Position numbers and translations under genes: made by a program | In this document: in pieces, positions 1 through 13,023 of the stretch | Numbering within the stretch: position 1 is the stretch's first letter | How the letters are laid out: every line of letters begins with the position of its first letter | The notes under the pieces: model-generated | What the model saw: only the letters and a program-made list of their open reading frames with translations | Told to the model about the DNA's origin: nothing | Database searches by the model: none | Source of the DNA: Microbacterium sp. | Lineage (GTDB): Bacteria; Actinomycetota; Actinomycetes; Actinomycetales; Microbacteriaceae | Length of the DNA stretch: 57,575 bases | Direction: 5' to 3' | NCBI GenBank assembly: GCA_031177765.1 | Contig: JAPSKH010000011.1 | Coordinates: forward strand, 1 to 57,575

Positions 1-18
1 AACGCCCCTCGGTCGTTG

Positions 19-279
19 TCAGGAGATCAGTGCGGCGTTCCCGGCAACGATGGTGAGGTTGTCGCCTTCCATCGAGACGAAGCCGTCCTGCGCGTTGGCG
101 ACGATCTTCGATCCGGACGTCTCGGTGATGCGCACCTGGCCCTCGGCGAGGATCGCCAGGACCGGTTCGTGACCGGGCATGAAGCCGATCTCGCCCAGCA
201 CGGTCTTGGCGACGACCAGCGACGCCTCCCCCGACCAGACCTCGGCATCCGCCGAGACGAGGCTCACGTTGAGCGGCAT
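19..279 (-). CDS. atpC: F0F1 ATP synthase epsilon subunit (86 aa)
   Basis: Epsilon subunit of the F1 central stalk; with gamma it couples rotation to catalysis and inhibits ATP hydrolysis. The protein begins MPLNVSLVSADAEVW and shows the N-terminal beta-sandwich pattern (VVAKTVLGEIGFMPGHEPVLA) typical of the family. It is short because the C-terminal two-helix domain is reduced or absent, as in many actinobacteria. An upstream in-frame start would lie inside atpD; the ATG at 279 sits 2 nt after the atpD stop and matches the family start. It is the last gene of the ATP synthase operon. Only 18 bases follow before the window edge, so no terminator is visible. Confidence 0.96.
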   Translation of the reverse strand: MPLNVSLVSADAEVWSGEASLVVAKTVLGEIGFMPGHEPVLAILAEGQVRITETSGSKIVANAQDGFVSMEGDNLTIVAGNAALIS

Positions 280-281
280 GA

Positions 282-2649
<2,368 letters not shown>

Positions 2650-2669
2650 GGTCTTAGCCCTCGCCCGCC

Positions 2670-4307
<1,638 letters not shown>

Positions 4308-4367
4308 TGTCTTCCTTCGTTCGTGGGGCCTCGGCCCCGAAATCTCCGCCCGGCGGCGGGAAGTCTG

Positions 4368-5159
4368 TTAGCCGGCCAGCCGCTGACGGAGGTCCGCCAG
4401 GCGAGCCGACACGCTCGCGTCGATCACATCGTCCGCGATCTGCACGCGCACGCCGCCGACCACGCTCGGGTCGACCACGGTGTTGATGCTGACCTGGGAT
4501 CCGTAGCGCTTGGACAGCGCCGCCGTCAGCCGCTCGATCTGCGCGGAGCTCAGGGGCGCGGCGGCGACCACCGTCGCGACCGTGCGGCCGCGCTGGTCGG
4601 CGACCACCTTGGTCGCACGCGAGAGGATCTGCCGCACGCGGCGCTCGCGCGGGTGACGGATCAGGGATGCCGCGATGAGGGTCGTCGCCTCGCTCGCGCG
4701 CCCCTTCAGCAGCGACTCCACGAGCGCCGCCTTCGAGGACGAGTCGCCGCGGCGGCTCCCGAGCGCGAGCTCGAGCTCGGCATTGCCCGCCACCGTCCGC
4801 GAGAAGGCGAACAGCTCGGCCTCGACGTCGGCGGCGGGATCGCTGATCGCTGCCGCGCGGACCGCGAGCTCCTCGATGCCGTCGACCAGGTCGGCCGCCG
4901 ATGACCAGCGCTGCTCGACCGCGGTGGTCAGCAGCGATGCCGTGGCGGGGCTCACCGCCTTGCCGAACACATCGGTGACGACCTGGCGGCGCGCCTGCAC
5001 CGGTGCAGCGGAATCGGCGAGCGCGCCGCTCAGGTGCGACGAGTCGCTCACGGCGCGCGCCACGGCGAACAGCTCACGGGCGACGTCGAGGTCGATGCCG
5101 GACGTGACGCCGAGCGCGGCGGTGGTCGCCGTCACGGCCTGAGTGGTCGCGCTGCCCAT
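4368..5159 (-). CDS. atpH: F0F1 ATP synthase delta subunit (263 aa)
   Basis: Peripheral-stalk subunit linking the b subunit to the top of F1. The C-terminal half carries the OSCP/delta signature (VATVVAAAPLSSAQIERL ... SINTVVDPSVVGGVRVQI). Its start codon shares one base with the atpF stop (TAATG), implying translational coupling. At about 263 residues it is longer than the roughly 180-residue E. coli protein but in line with many actinobacterial delta subunits. Confidence 0.97.
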   Translation of the reverse strand: MGSATTQAVTATTAALGVTSGIDLDVARELFAVARAVSDSSHLSGALADSAAPVQARRQVVTDVFGKAVSPATASLLTTAVEQRWSSAADLVDGIEELAVRAAAISDPAADVEAELFAFSRTVAGNAELELALGSRRGDSSSKAALVESLLKGRASEATTLIAASLIRHPRERRVRQILSRATKVVADQRGRTVATVVAAAPLSSAQIERLTAALSKRYGSQVSINTVVDPSVVGGVRVQIADDVIDASVSARLADLRQRLAG

Positions 5160-5719
5160 TACCGTGCCGCCGTCTCTGGCTCGGAGGCCTCGAGCTCGGC
5201 GAGGAAGCGGTCGACGACAGCCTGAGCCTTCGCGTCGTCCGAGAGCGTCTCACCGATGACGCCACCGGCGAGGTCGAGGGCGAGCGTGCCCACCTCGCTG
5301 CGCAGCGACACCAGGGCAGCCTGGCGCTCGGCCTCGATCTGCGCGTGCGCCGCGGCGGTGAGGCGTGCAGCCTCGGCTGCGGCGGTCTCCTTCGCCTCGG
5401 CGACGATCTTCCTGCCGTCCTCACGGGCGGCGTCGCGGATCTCACCGGCTTCCTTGCGGGCGGCGGCCAACTGGGCGGTGTACTCCTCGAGCGCCGCCTC
5501 GGCCTTGCGCTGGGCCTCGTCCGCCTTGGCGATGTTGCCCTCGATCGCGGCGGCGCGCTCGTCGAGCAGCTTCTTCATCCGCGGAAGGGCGACCTTCCAG
5601 AAGAGGAAGAGGATGACGACGAAGCAGACCGCCGACCAGATGATGTCGTACCAGGCGGGGATGAGCGGGTTGTGCGCCGCACCCTCTTCCGCCGCGTACG
5701 CGACAAGAGCGTTCTGCAT
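5159..5719 (-). CDS. atpF: F0F1 ATP synthase b subunit (186 aa)
   Basis: Peripheral stalk of the F0 sector. One membrane segment near the N-terminus (ICF-type stretch from YDIIWSAVCFVVILFLF, about residues 23-42) is followed by a long charged, Ala/Glu/Arg-rich helix (LDERAAAIEGNIAKADEAQR ...) expected to form the right-handed coiled-coil dimer. ATG at 5719 is preceded by GGAGACAGG. Lies 29 nt after atpE and overlaps atpH by one base. Confidence 0.97.
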   Translation of the reverse strand: MQNALVAYAAEEGAAHNPLIPAWYDIIWSAVCFVVILFLFWKVALPRMKKLLDERAAAIEGNIAKADEAQRKAEAALEEYTAQLAAARKEAGEIRDAAREDGRKIVAEAKETAAAEAARLTAAAHAQIEAERQAALVSLRSEVGTLALDLAGGVIGETLSDDAKAQAVVDRFLAELEASEPETAAR

Positions 5720-5748
5720 CCTGTCTCCTTAGGACTGGGGAACGGCGA

Positions 5749-6027
<279 letters not shown>

Positions 6028-6912
6028 TTAGTGCTCTTCCGCGACCGCGAGCTGGATGTAGACCGCGGTGAGAAGGGCGAAGACGTACGCCTGGAGGACG
6101 GCCACCAGGACTTCGAACAGGGTGAAGACGAAGCCGAACGCGAGGCTGCCGGCTGCCAGCGCCGACCACCATCCTCCGAGGTCGAGCAGGAAGAACTGCG
6201 TCGCGGCGAAGAACAGGACCAGCAGCAGGTGCCCGACCATCATGTTCATGAGCAGTCGGAGGGTCAGCGTCACCGGCCGGATGATGAAGGTCGAGATCAG
6301 CTCGATCGGCGTGACGATGAAGTAGATCGGCCACGGCACACCCGACGGGAAGAGCGAGTTCTTGAAGAAGTTCTTCGGGCTCTTCTTGATGCCGGCGTAG
6401 ACGAAGGTCACATAGCTGACCACGGCGAGCAGCAGCGGCACCGCGATGATGCTCGTTCCGGCGATGTTCAGGAACGGGATGATGCCCGTCAGGTTCATGA
6501 ACAGCACCATGAAGAAGATCGTCGTGAGGATCGGCAGGAAGCGCTGAGCGTCCTTCTTGCCGAGAAGGTCCTCGCCGATGTTCACCCGCGCGAAGTCCAG
6601 CCCCATCTCGACGATGCTCTGGAACCGGCCGGGGACGACGCGCATGCGGCGGGTGCCGAGCCAGAAGACCAGCACGAGGACGATGGTCGCCAGGAACTGG
6701 ATCAGGTGGATCCGGTGGACAGGGATGACACCGAAGGCGTAGAACAGGATCTCCGGGAAGAACTCCTCGATGGAGGGTCCGTGGAACTCCGGGGGCGCGT
6801 CCGCGGCAAGGGGGGCGATCAGGGTCGCAGCTTGAGTAATCAGCGCTGGCTCCAGCTTCGGGGCATCGGTGAAGAACCGTTGCGACGATGGTCGGTGAGC
6901 GTCACTCCGCAA
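6028..6912 (-). CDS. atpB: F0F1 ATP synthase a subunit (up to 294 aa; start uncertain)
   Basis: Membrane stator forming the proton half-channels. The essential arginine lies in the helix reading LTLRLLMNMMVGH, and several further hydrophobic helices follow. The listed start is a TTG at 6912 without a visible ribosome binding site. There is no in-frame ATG or GTG before the conserved FHGPSIEEFFPEILF region. A GGAG motif lies 6 nt before an in-frame CTG (6843-6841) and 9 nt before an ATT (6840-6838), so the true product may begin about 23-24 codons further in, at a non-standard start. Upstream neighbour is the AtpI-like gene, as expected. Confidence 0.93.
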   Translation of the reverse strand: MRSDAHRPSSQRFFTDAPKLEPALITQAATLIAPLAADAPPEFHGPSIEEFFPEILFYAFGVIPVHRIHLIQFLATIVLVLVFWLGTRRMRVVPGRFQSIVEMGLDFARVNIGEDLLGKKDAQRFLPILTTIFFMVLFMNLTGIIPFLNIAGTSIIAVPLLLAVVSYVTFVYAGIKKSPKNFFKNSLFPSGVPWPIYFIVTPIELISTFIIRPVTLTLRLLMNMMVGHLLLVLFFAATQFFLLDLGGWWSALAAGSLAFGFVFTLFEVLVAVLQAYVFALLTAVYIQLAVAEEH

Positions 6913-6993
6913 GGGCTCGCGGAGCGAGCGGGCGGGCGCGGAAACAGCCTATCAAACTTGAGAGGTCGCAGAATCCGCGGCTGGTCCGGGGAC

Positions 6994-7476
6994 TCAGGCG
7001 CTCCCGGAGCCCGGCCGGTCGGAGGCATCCGGGTCGGTGGGAAGCTCCACATCGCTGACGTGCGGCACGCGCATGCGCAGGAGCACCACGACGTCGACCA
7101 GCAGTGAGGCGAGCACGCTCGCCACGACCGCGACGAAGAACACCGTCGGCTGGATCCACGGCTGATCGCGCAGCACCAGCAGGGCGACGATGAAGATGAT
7201 GAACTTCAGGATCCAGCCGCCCAGCACGATGCCGAAGAACAACGGCACATAGAGGGCGTCGCCGTACCAGCGGTTGGCGACGAGGATGCTCGCCGCGGTG
7301 ATGGCCAGGAACACCGCGGCCACGAGGACGCCGACGAGCGCGCTCCACAGGCCGGTGGTCCCCGCGACGAGGAAGCCGATCACGGCGCCTGCGACCGCGA
7401 GCACCGCGGTGACGCCGCCGGACCACACCAGGACGGTGCGCAGGATCGGGGTGCTGGACACGGGACTGGGGCTCAT
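6994..7476 (-). CDS. AtpI-like membrane protein (160 aa)
   Basis: Small membrane protein with four hydrophobic segments, in the position where actinobacteria carry an AtpI-like gene (the M. tuberculosis counterpart is Rv1303). Family knowledge suggests a role in assembling the c-ring or in Mg2+ supply to ATP synthase; the sequence alone does not prove this. Start ATG 7476 overlaps the stop of the preceding glycosyltransferase gene by 4 nt (ATGA). The hydrophilic tail (VPHVSDVELPTDPDASD) is cytoplasmic or unstructured. Recognised by context and topology rather than by strong motifs. Confidence 0.8.
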   Translation of the reverse strand: MSPSPVSSTPILRTVLVWSGGVTAVLAVAGAVIGFLVAGTTGLWSALVGVLVAAVFLAITAASILVANRWYGDALYVPLFFGIVLGGWILKFIIFIVALLVLRDQPWIQPTVFFVAVVASVLASLLVDVVVLLRMRVPHVSDVELPTDPDASDRPGSGSA

Positions 7477-8636
7477 GCGGCCTCCTCCAGGGTGGGCTCG
7501 TTGTCGCGCGCGCGGCGGCGAGAGGGCAGGAAGGTCACCACGAGGCACGCCGCGACGCCGACGAGGCCGTACAGCACGCCGAACAGGTAGTCGCCCGGCC
7601 ACTCCAGCGTCGTGCCGATGTACATCAGCAGCACCGCCAGGCTCACCAGGGCCGTCCACGCGTAGAAGATCAGGACGGCGGCACGGTCCGAATGGCCCAT
7701 GTCGAGCATCCGGTGGTGCAGGTGCTTGCGGTCGGGCGAGAACGGTGACTTGCCCTTGCTCATGCGGCGTATGACCGCCAGGCCGAAATCGAGCAGCGGA
7801 AGCAGCACGACCACCACGGGCAGCAGGATGGGGATGAACGCACCGAGCAGCTGCGAGCGGCCGAACTCGTCGTTGTCCCCCACGATCGCCGGGTCGAGCT
7901 GACCGGTGATGGCGATGGCCGAGCACGCCATGAGCAGCCCCAGCATGAGCGCGCCGGCGTCGCCCATGAACAGTCTCGCCGGACCCCAGTTCATCGGCAG
8001 GAAGCCCAGGCACGCGCCGATGAGCACCGCGGCGATCAGCGACGCGAGGTTGAAGTAGGTGCTCGCCCCCGTGTCGCGCACCATCATGTACGAGTACGCG
8101 AAGAACACCACGTTGGCGATCAGGCAGACGCCGGCGACCAGCCCGTCCAGTCCGTCGATGAAGTTCACCGCGTTCATCACGATCACGATCGAGAAGAGCG
8201 TGAGGGTGAAGCTCGCCCAGCTGGAGAAGATCGTCATGCCCCCGATGGGGAGCGTGTAGATCTGCAGCTGCCCGAACCACGCGATGACGCCGGCCGCGAG
8301 GAACTGGGCGCCGAGCTTGATGGTCCAGTCGAGGTCCCACAGGTCATCGAGCGCGCCGACGATCACGATGAGCGCGGTCGCGCCCAGCAGCGCGTAGATC
8401 TGCTGGGGGTTGGACCACACGATCGAGAAGAACGGATGCTGCGCCGAGACGGCGAACGCGGCCACCACGCCCAGGAACATGGCGATGCCGCCCAGACGCG
8501 GCGTGGGCGTCTTGTGCACGTCGCGCTCCCGGATGCCGGGATACAGCTTGTACTTGAGACTGATGCGCCACACCGCCCACGACAGGACGAAGGTCAGCGC
8601 GGCCGTGAGCAGGACGATGAAGACGTACTGCTTCAC
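7473..8636 (-). CDS. wecA: WecA/TagO-type undecaprenyl-phosphate sugar-1-phosphate transferase (387 aa)
   Basis: Integral-membrane enzyme of the MraY/WecA/TagO family that transfers a sugar-1-phosphate, usually GlcNAc-1-P, from UDP-sugar to the polyprenyl phosphate carrier. This is the first step of wall polysaccharide or teichoic acid synthesis. Visible motifs are the acidic GALDDLWDLDW loop, NAVNFIDGLDGL, MNWGPARLFMGDAGAL and the His-rich DRKHLHHRMLDMGHS loop near the C-terminus. About ten membrane segments. GTG start overlapping the tsaC stop by 4 nt. Equivalent of M. tuberculosis Rv1302 (rfe) in the same neighbourhood. Sugar specificity cannot be read from sequence. Confidence 0.93.
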   Translation of the reverse strand: MKQYVFIVLLTAALTFVLSWAVWRISLKYKLYPGIRERDVHKTPTPRLGGIAMFLGVVAAFAVSAQHPFFSIVWSNPQQIYALLGATALIVIVGALDDLWDLDWTIKLGAQFLAAGVIAWFGQLQIYTLPIGGMTIFSSWASFTLTLFSIVIVMNAVNFIDGLDGLVAGVCLIANVVFFAYSYMMVRDTGASTYFNLASLIAAVLIGACLGFLPMNWGPARLFMGDAGALMLGLLMACSAIAITGQLDPAIVGDNDEFGRSQLLGAFIPILLPVVVVLLPLLDFGLAVIRRMSKGKSPFSPDRKHLHHRMLDMGHSDRAAVLIFYAWTALVSLAVLLMYIGTTLEWPGDYLFGVLYGLVGVAACLVVTFLPSRRRARDNEPTLEEAA

Positions 8637-9367
8637 TGCGATCCCGGCTCCGCCCCCGACGCATCGGGAGCCGCAGCCGGGGAAGCCTCCGCGTCGCCCG
8701 AGGGGTCGGCCTCGAGCAGGTCGCCGAGCACCTCGCGCAGCTGCGCTCGGTCGACGGCTCCTTCGCGCAGCACGCGCACGATCGGCTCGTCACCGCCCAC
8801 GAGCGCGGTCGCGTCGACGATCGTCGAGGCGATCCCCGTCTTGGACGGGCCGTCGCTGAGGTAGAGCGCGACGCTCTCACCCAGCATGTCGCGGGCGTCC
8901 TCGGCGGTGATCCCGGCTGCCATGCCGGTGAGATTGGCGCTGGAGACGGCGAGCGGCCCGGTCTCCTCGAGCAGCTCCAGCGCGATGCGGTGAGCGGGCA
9001 TCCGGACGGCGACCGTGCCACGGGTCTCTCCCAGATCCCACGACAGCGACGGCTGCGCCGGAAGCACGATGGTGAGCCCTCCCGGCCAGAACGCCTCGAT
9101 GAGGCGCTCCACCGCTTCGGGCACCTCGGCGACGAGCGCGCGCAGCGTCGTCACACCGGCCACGAGCACGGGCGGCGGCGACTGCCGGCCCCGGCCCTTG
9201 GCCTCCAGCAGCCGCATCACGGCCTTCGGGTCGAACGCGTCGGCGGCGACGCCGTACACGGTGTCGGTGGGGATGACGACCAGCTCGCCGCGGCCGATCG
9301 CCTGGCGGGCCTGACGCATGCCGGACAGCAGCTCGGATTCGTCACGGCAGTCGAAGATGGGGGACAT
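8633..9367 (-). CDS. tsaC: L-threonylcarbamoyladenylate synthase, Sua5/YrdC family (244 aa)
   Basis: Makes threonylcarbamoyl-AMP from threonine, bicarbonate and ATP for the t6A37 modification of ANN-decoding tRNAs. The core YrdC fold is visible: IPTDTVYGVAADAFD, KGRGRQSPPPVLV, FWPGGLTIVLP, VAVRMPAHRIALELL and GPLAVSSANLTG. The C-terminal roughly 40 residues are Ala/Pro/Glu-rich and probably disordered. ATG at 9367 is 9 nt after a TAGACT -10 box, giving an almost leaderless transcript despite the upstream prmC. Followed with a 4-nt overlap by the wecA-type gene. Confidence 0.94.
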   Translation of the reverse strand: MSPIFDCRDESELLSGMRQARQAIGRGELVVIPTDTVYGVAADAFDPKAVMRLLEAKGRGRQSPPPVLVAGVTTLRALVAEVPEAVERLIEAFWPGGLTIVLPAQPSLSWDLGETRGTVAVRMPAHRIALELLEETGPLAVSSANLTGMAAGITAEDARDMLGESVALYLSDGPSKTGIASTIVDATALVGGDEPIVRVLREGAVDRAQLREVLGDLLEADPSGDAEASPAAAPDASGAEPGSQ

Positions 9368-9376
9368 GTCGCCGAC

Positions 9377-9382
9377 AGTCTA
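9377..9382 (-). promoter_or_regulatory. Probable -10 box of tsaC
   Basis: TAGACT on the minus strand, 9 nt before the tsaC ATG. It lies in the 57-nt gap after prmC, so tsaC can be expressed independently of prmC. No convincing -35 element. Confidence 0.5.
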
Positions 9383-9424
9383 GTCAGGCGCGCCTGTGGC
9401 GACCGTCCGAGCACGCCGCACCGG

Positions 9425-10303
9425 TCATGGCCGCACGGCGGTGGTGGCCCGGTCCCGCAGCGTCAGGTCCGGGTGCGTCGCGGCCGCGCGCCAGCCGTCC
9501 GCCGTGAGGAGATCCCGGATCTGCTCGCCCTGCCACTCGCCGTGCTCGATCACGATCGTCCCGCCTGGATGCGCCAGACGCAGGCCCACGCGGCTGACCA
9601 CCCGCACCACGTCCAGTCCGTCGGCACCGCCGTACAGCGCCTGCGGCGGATCGAAGAACCGCACCTCCGGGTCGCGAGGGATCGCGGCATCCGGCACATA
9701 CGGGGGGTTGGACGCGACGACCGAGACCGTGCCGTCGAGATCGGGAAAGGCCCGCTCGAGATCGATGAAGGCCAGCCGGGCGTTGTCGGCGCGCGCGGCG
9801 GCGAAGTTCTCCTTGGCCCACACGAACGCGTCGACGGAGTTCTCGGCCGCGTAGACCCTCGCGTGCGGCACCTCGGTCGCCATCGCCAGCGCGATCGCCC
9901 CGCTTCCGGTGCCGAGGTCCACGCCGATCGGCTCCGCCGATGCCGCGGCGCGGAGGGCGTCGATGGCCAGCTGGGCGACCATCTCGGTCTCTGGCCGCGG
10001 CACGAACACGCCGGGCCCGACGCGCAGCTCGAGGTGGCGGAACGGCGCGACGCCGGTGATGTGCTGCAGAGGCTCCCGCGTCGCCCGGCGTTCGGCGAGC
10101 TCATCGAGCCGACCCGCATCCGCGGGCGCGATCTGGTCGCCGCGCACCGCCGCCGCCTGCACACTCCCCCGCGCGCCGCCCAGGACGAAGGCGGCCAGCA
10201 GCTCGGCATCCACGCCGGGGTCGGGCACTCCCGCCTCGGCCAGACGGGCGGTCACGCGCCGGAGCACATCCGACAGAGCCAGGGATTCGCGGTGGGAAGG
10301 CAT
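9425..10303 (-). CDS. prmC: Release factor glutamine N5-methyltransferase PrmC (292 aa)
   Basis: SAM-dependent enzyme methylating the Gln of the GGQ motif of RF1 and RF2. The N-terminal helical domain has LLAAFVLGG and ITGVAPFRHLELRVGPGVFVPRPETE; the SAM loop is GVDLGTGSGAIALAMA; the catalytic NPPY motif is in VVASNPPYVPD. Its substrate RF1 (prfA) is encoded about 3 kb away. In M. tuberculosis the two genes are adjacent; here a cysteine cassette lies between them. A TAGTGT box 9 nt before the ATG indicates its own promoter, divergent from cysK. Confidence 0.96.
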   Translation of the reverse strand: MPSHRESLALSDVLRRVTARLAEAGVPDPGVDAELLAAFVLGGARGSVQAAAVRGDQIAPADAGRLDELAERRATREPLQHITGVAPFRHLELRVGPGVFVPRPETEMVAQLAIDALRAAASAEPIGVDLGTGSGAIALAMATEVPHARVYAAENSVDAFVWAKENFAAARADNARLAFIDLERAFPDLDGTVSVVASNPPYVPDAAIPRDPEVRFFDPPQALYGGADGLDVVRVVSRVGLRLAHPGGTIVIEHGEWQGEQIRDLLTADGWRAAATHPDLTLRDRATTAVRP

Positions 10304-10312
10304 GACCGCACC

Positions 10313-10318
10313 ACACTA
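10313..10318 (-). promoter_or_regulatory. Probable -10 box of prmC
   Basis: TAGTGT on the minus strand, 9 nt before the prmC ATG, in the 122-nt divergent gap shared with cysK. The expected RNA start would leave a leader of only 2-3 nt. Confidence 0.45.
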
Positions 10319-10382
10319 CGCCGCGCAGGATAGCGCCTGGCGCCGCGGCCGTCATACAGGATCGCGAGGAACGAGCTCCCCT

Positions 10383-10388
10383 TAGGCT
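10383..10388 (+). promoter_or_regulatory. Possible -10 box of the cysK-cysK-cysE cassette
   Basis: TAGGCT, 37 nt upstream of the cysK ATG. No clear -35 element is visible about 17 nt upstream. No palindromic operator or cysteine-responsive leader could be recognised between 10304 and 10425. Confidence 0.4.
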
Positions 10389-10425
10389 GGTGCTCGATCC
10401 GCCTGAACCCGTGAAAGGCTCCGAT

Positions 10426-11364
10426 ATGACCGGCATCCATCCCGACATCACGTCAGCTTTCGGCAACACCCCGCTCGTCCGTCTGAACCGCGTCGCGGAA
10501 GGCGTCGGCGGCAATGTGCTGGCGAAGCTCGAGTTCTACAGCCCCGCCTCGAGCGTGAAGGACCGCATCGGCATCGCCATCGTCGACGCGGCGGAGGCGT
10601 CCGGCCAGCTGCGGCCCGGCGGCACGATCGTCGAGGCCACGAGCGGCAACACCGGCATCGCGCTGGCCATGGTCGGCGCCGCGCGCGGCTACCGCGTCGT
10701 CCTGGCGATGCCGTCGTCGATGTCGATGGAGCGCCGCCTCCTGCTGAAGGGGTACGGCGCCGAGCTGGTGCTCACCGATCCCGCCGGCGGCATGAAGGGC
10801 GCGGTCGCCAAGGCCGAGGAGCTCGTCGCCGAGATCCCCGGCGCCATCCTCGCGCGTCAGTTCGAGAACGAGGCGAACCCCGCGATCCACCGCAAGACCA
10901 CCGCCGAGGAGATCCTGCGCGACACCGACGGAAAGGTCGACTACTTCGTCGCCGGCATCGGCACCGGCGGCACCATCACCGGAGTCGGCCAGGTCCTCAA
11001 GGAGCGCGTCCCGGAGGCGAAGGTCATCGCCGTCGAGCCGGCGGACTCCCCGCTGCTGACCAAGGGCACTCCCGGCCCCCACAAGATCCAGGGCATCGGC
11101 CCGAACTTCGTCCCGGCGATCCTGGACCGCGACGTGATCGACGAGGTCATCGACGTCGAGTTCGCGGACGCGCTCGCGACCGCGCGCGCCGTCGGCGCGA
11201 AGGACGGCATCCTCGTGGGCATCTCCTCGGGTGCCGCGGTCTGGGCCGCGCTCCAGATCGCCGGACGCCCGGAGGCGGAGGGCAAGAACATCGTCGTCAT
11301 CATCCCCTCGTTCGGCGAGCGCTACCTCTCGACGCCGCTGTTCGAGGATCTGCGCGAGAATTGA
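10426..11364 (+). CDS. cysK: O-acetylserine sulfhydrylase (cysteine synthase) 1, 312 aa
   Basis: PLP enzyme converting O-acetylserine and sulfide to cysteine. PLP lysine in ASSVKDRIG (about residue 42), the TSGNTG phosphate/substrate loop, GTGGTITG, and a C-terminal [15 protein letters not shown]-ring region. ATG at 10426 is preceded by GAAAGG with 7 nt spacing; an in-frame upstream ATG-like start lacks one, and the chosen start aligns with the paralogue. First gene of a three-gene plus-strand cassette facing away from prmC. Full length for the family. Confidence 0.96.
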   Translation: MTGIHPDITSAFGNTPLVRLNRVAEGVGGNVLAKLEFYSPASSVKDRIGIAIVDAAEASGQLRPGGTIVEATSGNTGIALAMVGAARGYRVVLAMPSSMSMERRLLLKGYGAELVLTDPAGGMKGAVAKAEELVAEIPGAILARQFENEANPAIHRKTTAEEILRDTDGKVDYFVAGIGTGGTITGVGQVLKERVPEAKVIAVEPADSPLLTKGTPGPHKIQGIGPNFVPAILDRDVIDEVIDVEFADALATARAVGAKDGILVGISSGAAVWAALQIAGRPEAEGKNIVVIIPSFGERYLSTPLFEDLREN

Positions 11365-11450
11365 CCGACCACGACGGCGCGGCGGCCGGCCCGAGCGGAT
11401 CGGGCGCCGCCGCGCCGTCGGCGTCTCGACCACGAGGAGAGAAGGACGGC

Positions 11451-12404
11451 GTGCCAGGCATCCATCCCGACATCACCACCGCCTTCGGCGACACCCCGCT
11501 GGTGCGGCTGAATGCACTGCCGGAGGGCACCGACGCGGAGGTGCTGGCCAAGCTCGAGTTCTACAATCCGGGCTCGAGCGTCAAGGACCGTCTGGGGTTC
11601 GCCCTCGTCGAGGCCGCGGAGGCGGCCGGCGAGCTGCAGCCCGGCGGCACGATCGTGGAGTCCACCAGCGGTAACACCGGCATCGCGCTCGCCCTCATCG
11701 GGGCGGCACGCGGCTACCGCGTGATCCTCACCATGCCGGCGTCGATGTCCAAGGAGCGCCGGACGCTCCTGAAGGCGTACGGCGCCGAGCTCGTCCTCAC
11801 CGACCCGTACAAGGGCATGACCGAAGCGGTCGAGACGGCCAAGCGCATCGCCGCCGAGACGCCGGGTGCGGTGCTCGCGCGACAGTTCGAGCACGAGGCG
11901 AACGCGGCGATCCACCGGCGCACGACGGCCGAGGAGATCTGGCGCGACACCGACGGGCGCGTCGACTGGTTCGTCGCGGGCTCGGGCACCGGCGGCACCG
12001 TCACGGGAGTGGGACAGGTGCTCAAGCAGCGCAACCCGGACGTGCGGATCGTGCTCGTGGAGCCCAAGGACTCCCCCGTCCTCACCGAGGGCCGCGCCGG
12101 CGGTCACCGGATCCAGGGCATCGGACCCAACTTCGTGCCCGCGGTCCTGGACCGCTCGGTGATCGACGAGATCGTCGACGTGGAGTTCGACGACGCGATC
12201 CGCGTCGCCCGCGATCTGGCCACGCGGGAGGGGATCCTCGCGGGCATGTCGGCCGGCGCGGCGGTGTGGGCGGCGCTCGAGATCGCCGCTCGTCCGGAAG
12301 CGGCCGGGCAGCGCATCGTCGTCGTGGTGCCGGACTCGGGCGAGCGGTACCTCTCCACCGCGCTGTACGAGCACCTCCGCGAGCCGGAGGCGGAGCGCTC
12401 GTGA
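11451..12404 (+). CDS. cysK: O-acetylserine sulfhydrylase 2, tandem paralogue (317 aa)
   Basis: Second PLP-dependent cysteine synthase, clearly the product of tandem duplication of the preceding gene; most positions are identical by eye. It keeps the PLP lysine (GSSVKDRLG), [14 protein letters not shown] and [16 protein letters not shown] at 11361 overlaps the upstream stop and would add 30 low-complexity residues. The GTG at 11451 has an excellent ribosome binding site (GGAGAGAAGG, 5 nt spacing) and aligns with the paralogue start, so it was preferred. It overlaps cysE by 4 nt, making it the CysK most tightly coupled to CysE. Whether the two copies differ in substrate (sulfide, thiosulfate, phosphoserine) is not visible. 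Confidence 0.94.
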   Translation: MPGIHPDITTAFGDTPLVRLNALPEGTDAEVLAKLEFYNPGSSVKDRLGFALVEAAEAAGELQPGGTIVESTSGNTGIALALIGAARGYRVILTMPASMSKERRTLLKAYGAELVLTDPYKGMTEAVETAKRIAAETPGAVLARQFEHEANAAIHRRTTAEEIWRDTDGRVDWFVAGSGTGGTVTGVGQVLKQRNPDVRIVLVEPKDSPVLTEGRAGGHRIQGIGPNFVPAVLDRSVIDEIVDVEFDDAIRVARDLATREGILAGMSAGAAVWAALEIAARPEAAGQRIVVVVPDSGERYLSTALYEHLREPEAERS

Positions 12405-12982
12405 GCGGTCGCGTCGGAATCCTCGCCCGCATGCGCGAAGACGTCGCCGCGGCCAAGCTCCGCGACCCCGCGGCGCGCAACGGGCTCGAGATCGCCCTTC
12501 TGTACCCCGGCCTGCACGCCATCTGGGCGCACCGGCTCTGGCACGCGCTGTGGCGGCGCCGCGCCCGGCTGCTCGCACGCGCCGGCTCGCAGGTGACCCG
12601 CCTGCTCACCGGCATCGAGATCCACCCGGGCGCCCGGATCGGCCGCCGGTTCTTCATCGACCACGGCATGGGCGTCGTCATCGGGGAGACCGCCGAGATC
12701 GGCGACGACGTCCTTCTCTACCACGGCGTGACGCTGGGCGGTCGGCAGCGAGAGGGCGGCAAGCGGCATCCCACCCTCGAGGACGGCGTGGCGGTGGGCG
12801 CCGGCGCGAAGATCCTCGGGCCCGTCACGGTCGGCGCCGGGTCCGTCGTGGGGGCCAACGCCGTCGTGACGAAGGACGCGCCGCCGGACAGCGTGCTGGT
12901 CGGCGTGCCGGCCAAGCCGCGCCTGCGACGCGCCGGCGAAGACACCCGCGCCGTGCTCACCGCCCCCGAGTACCAGATCTGA
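12401..12982 (+). CDS. cysE: Serine O-acetyltransferase (193 aa)
   Basis: Acetylates L-serine with acetyl-CoA, the committed step of cysteine synthesis. The short N-terminal helical part is followed by left-handed beta-helix hexapeptide repeats ([53 protein letters not shown]). Catalytic Asp/His are in FFIDHGMG and the HGVTLGG loop. This is the short CysE type. The last residue is Ile (APEYQI), the residue that in known cysteine synthase complexes inserts into the CysK active site. GTG start overlapping the previous stop (GTGA). Confidence 0.95.
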   Translation: MSGRVGILARMREDVAAAKLRDPAARNGLEIALLYPGLHAIWAHRLWHALWRRRARLLARAGSQVTRLLTGIEIHPGARIGRRFFIDHGMGVVIGETAEIGDDVLLYHGVTLGGRQREGGKRHPTLEDGVAVGAGAKILGPVTVGAGSVVGANAVVTKDAPPDSVLVGVPAKPRLRRAGEDTRAVLTAPEYQI

Positions 12983-13023
12983 CCTGGTCCCGCCGGGCGC
13001 CGCCGCCGCGGCGGCCGAGCCGT

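Noticed and set aside
11361..11450. TTG start of the second cysK overlapping the first cysK stop
   Set aside because: The added 30 residues are low-complexity, and the GTG at 11451 has a strong ribosome binding site and aligns with the paralogue start.
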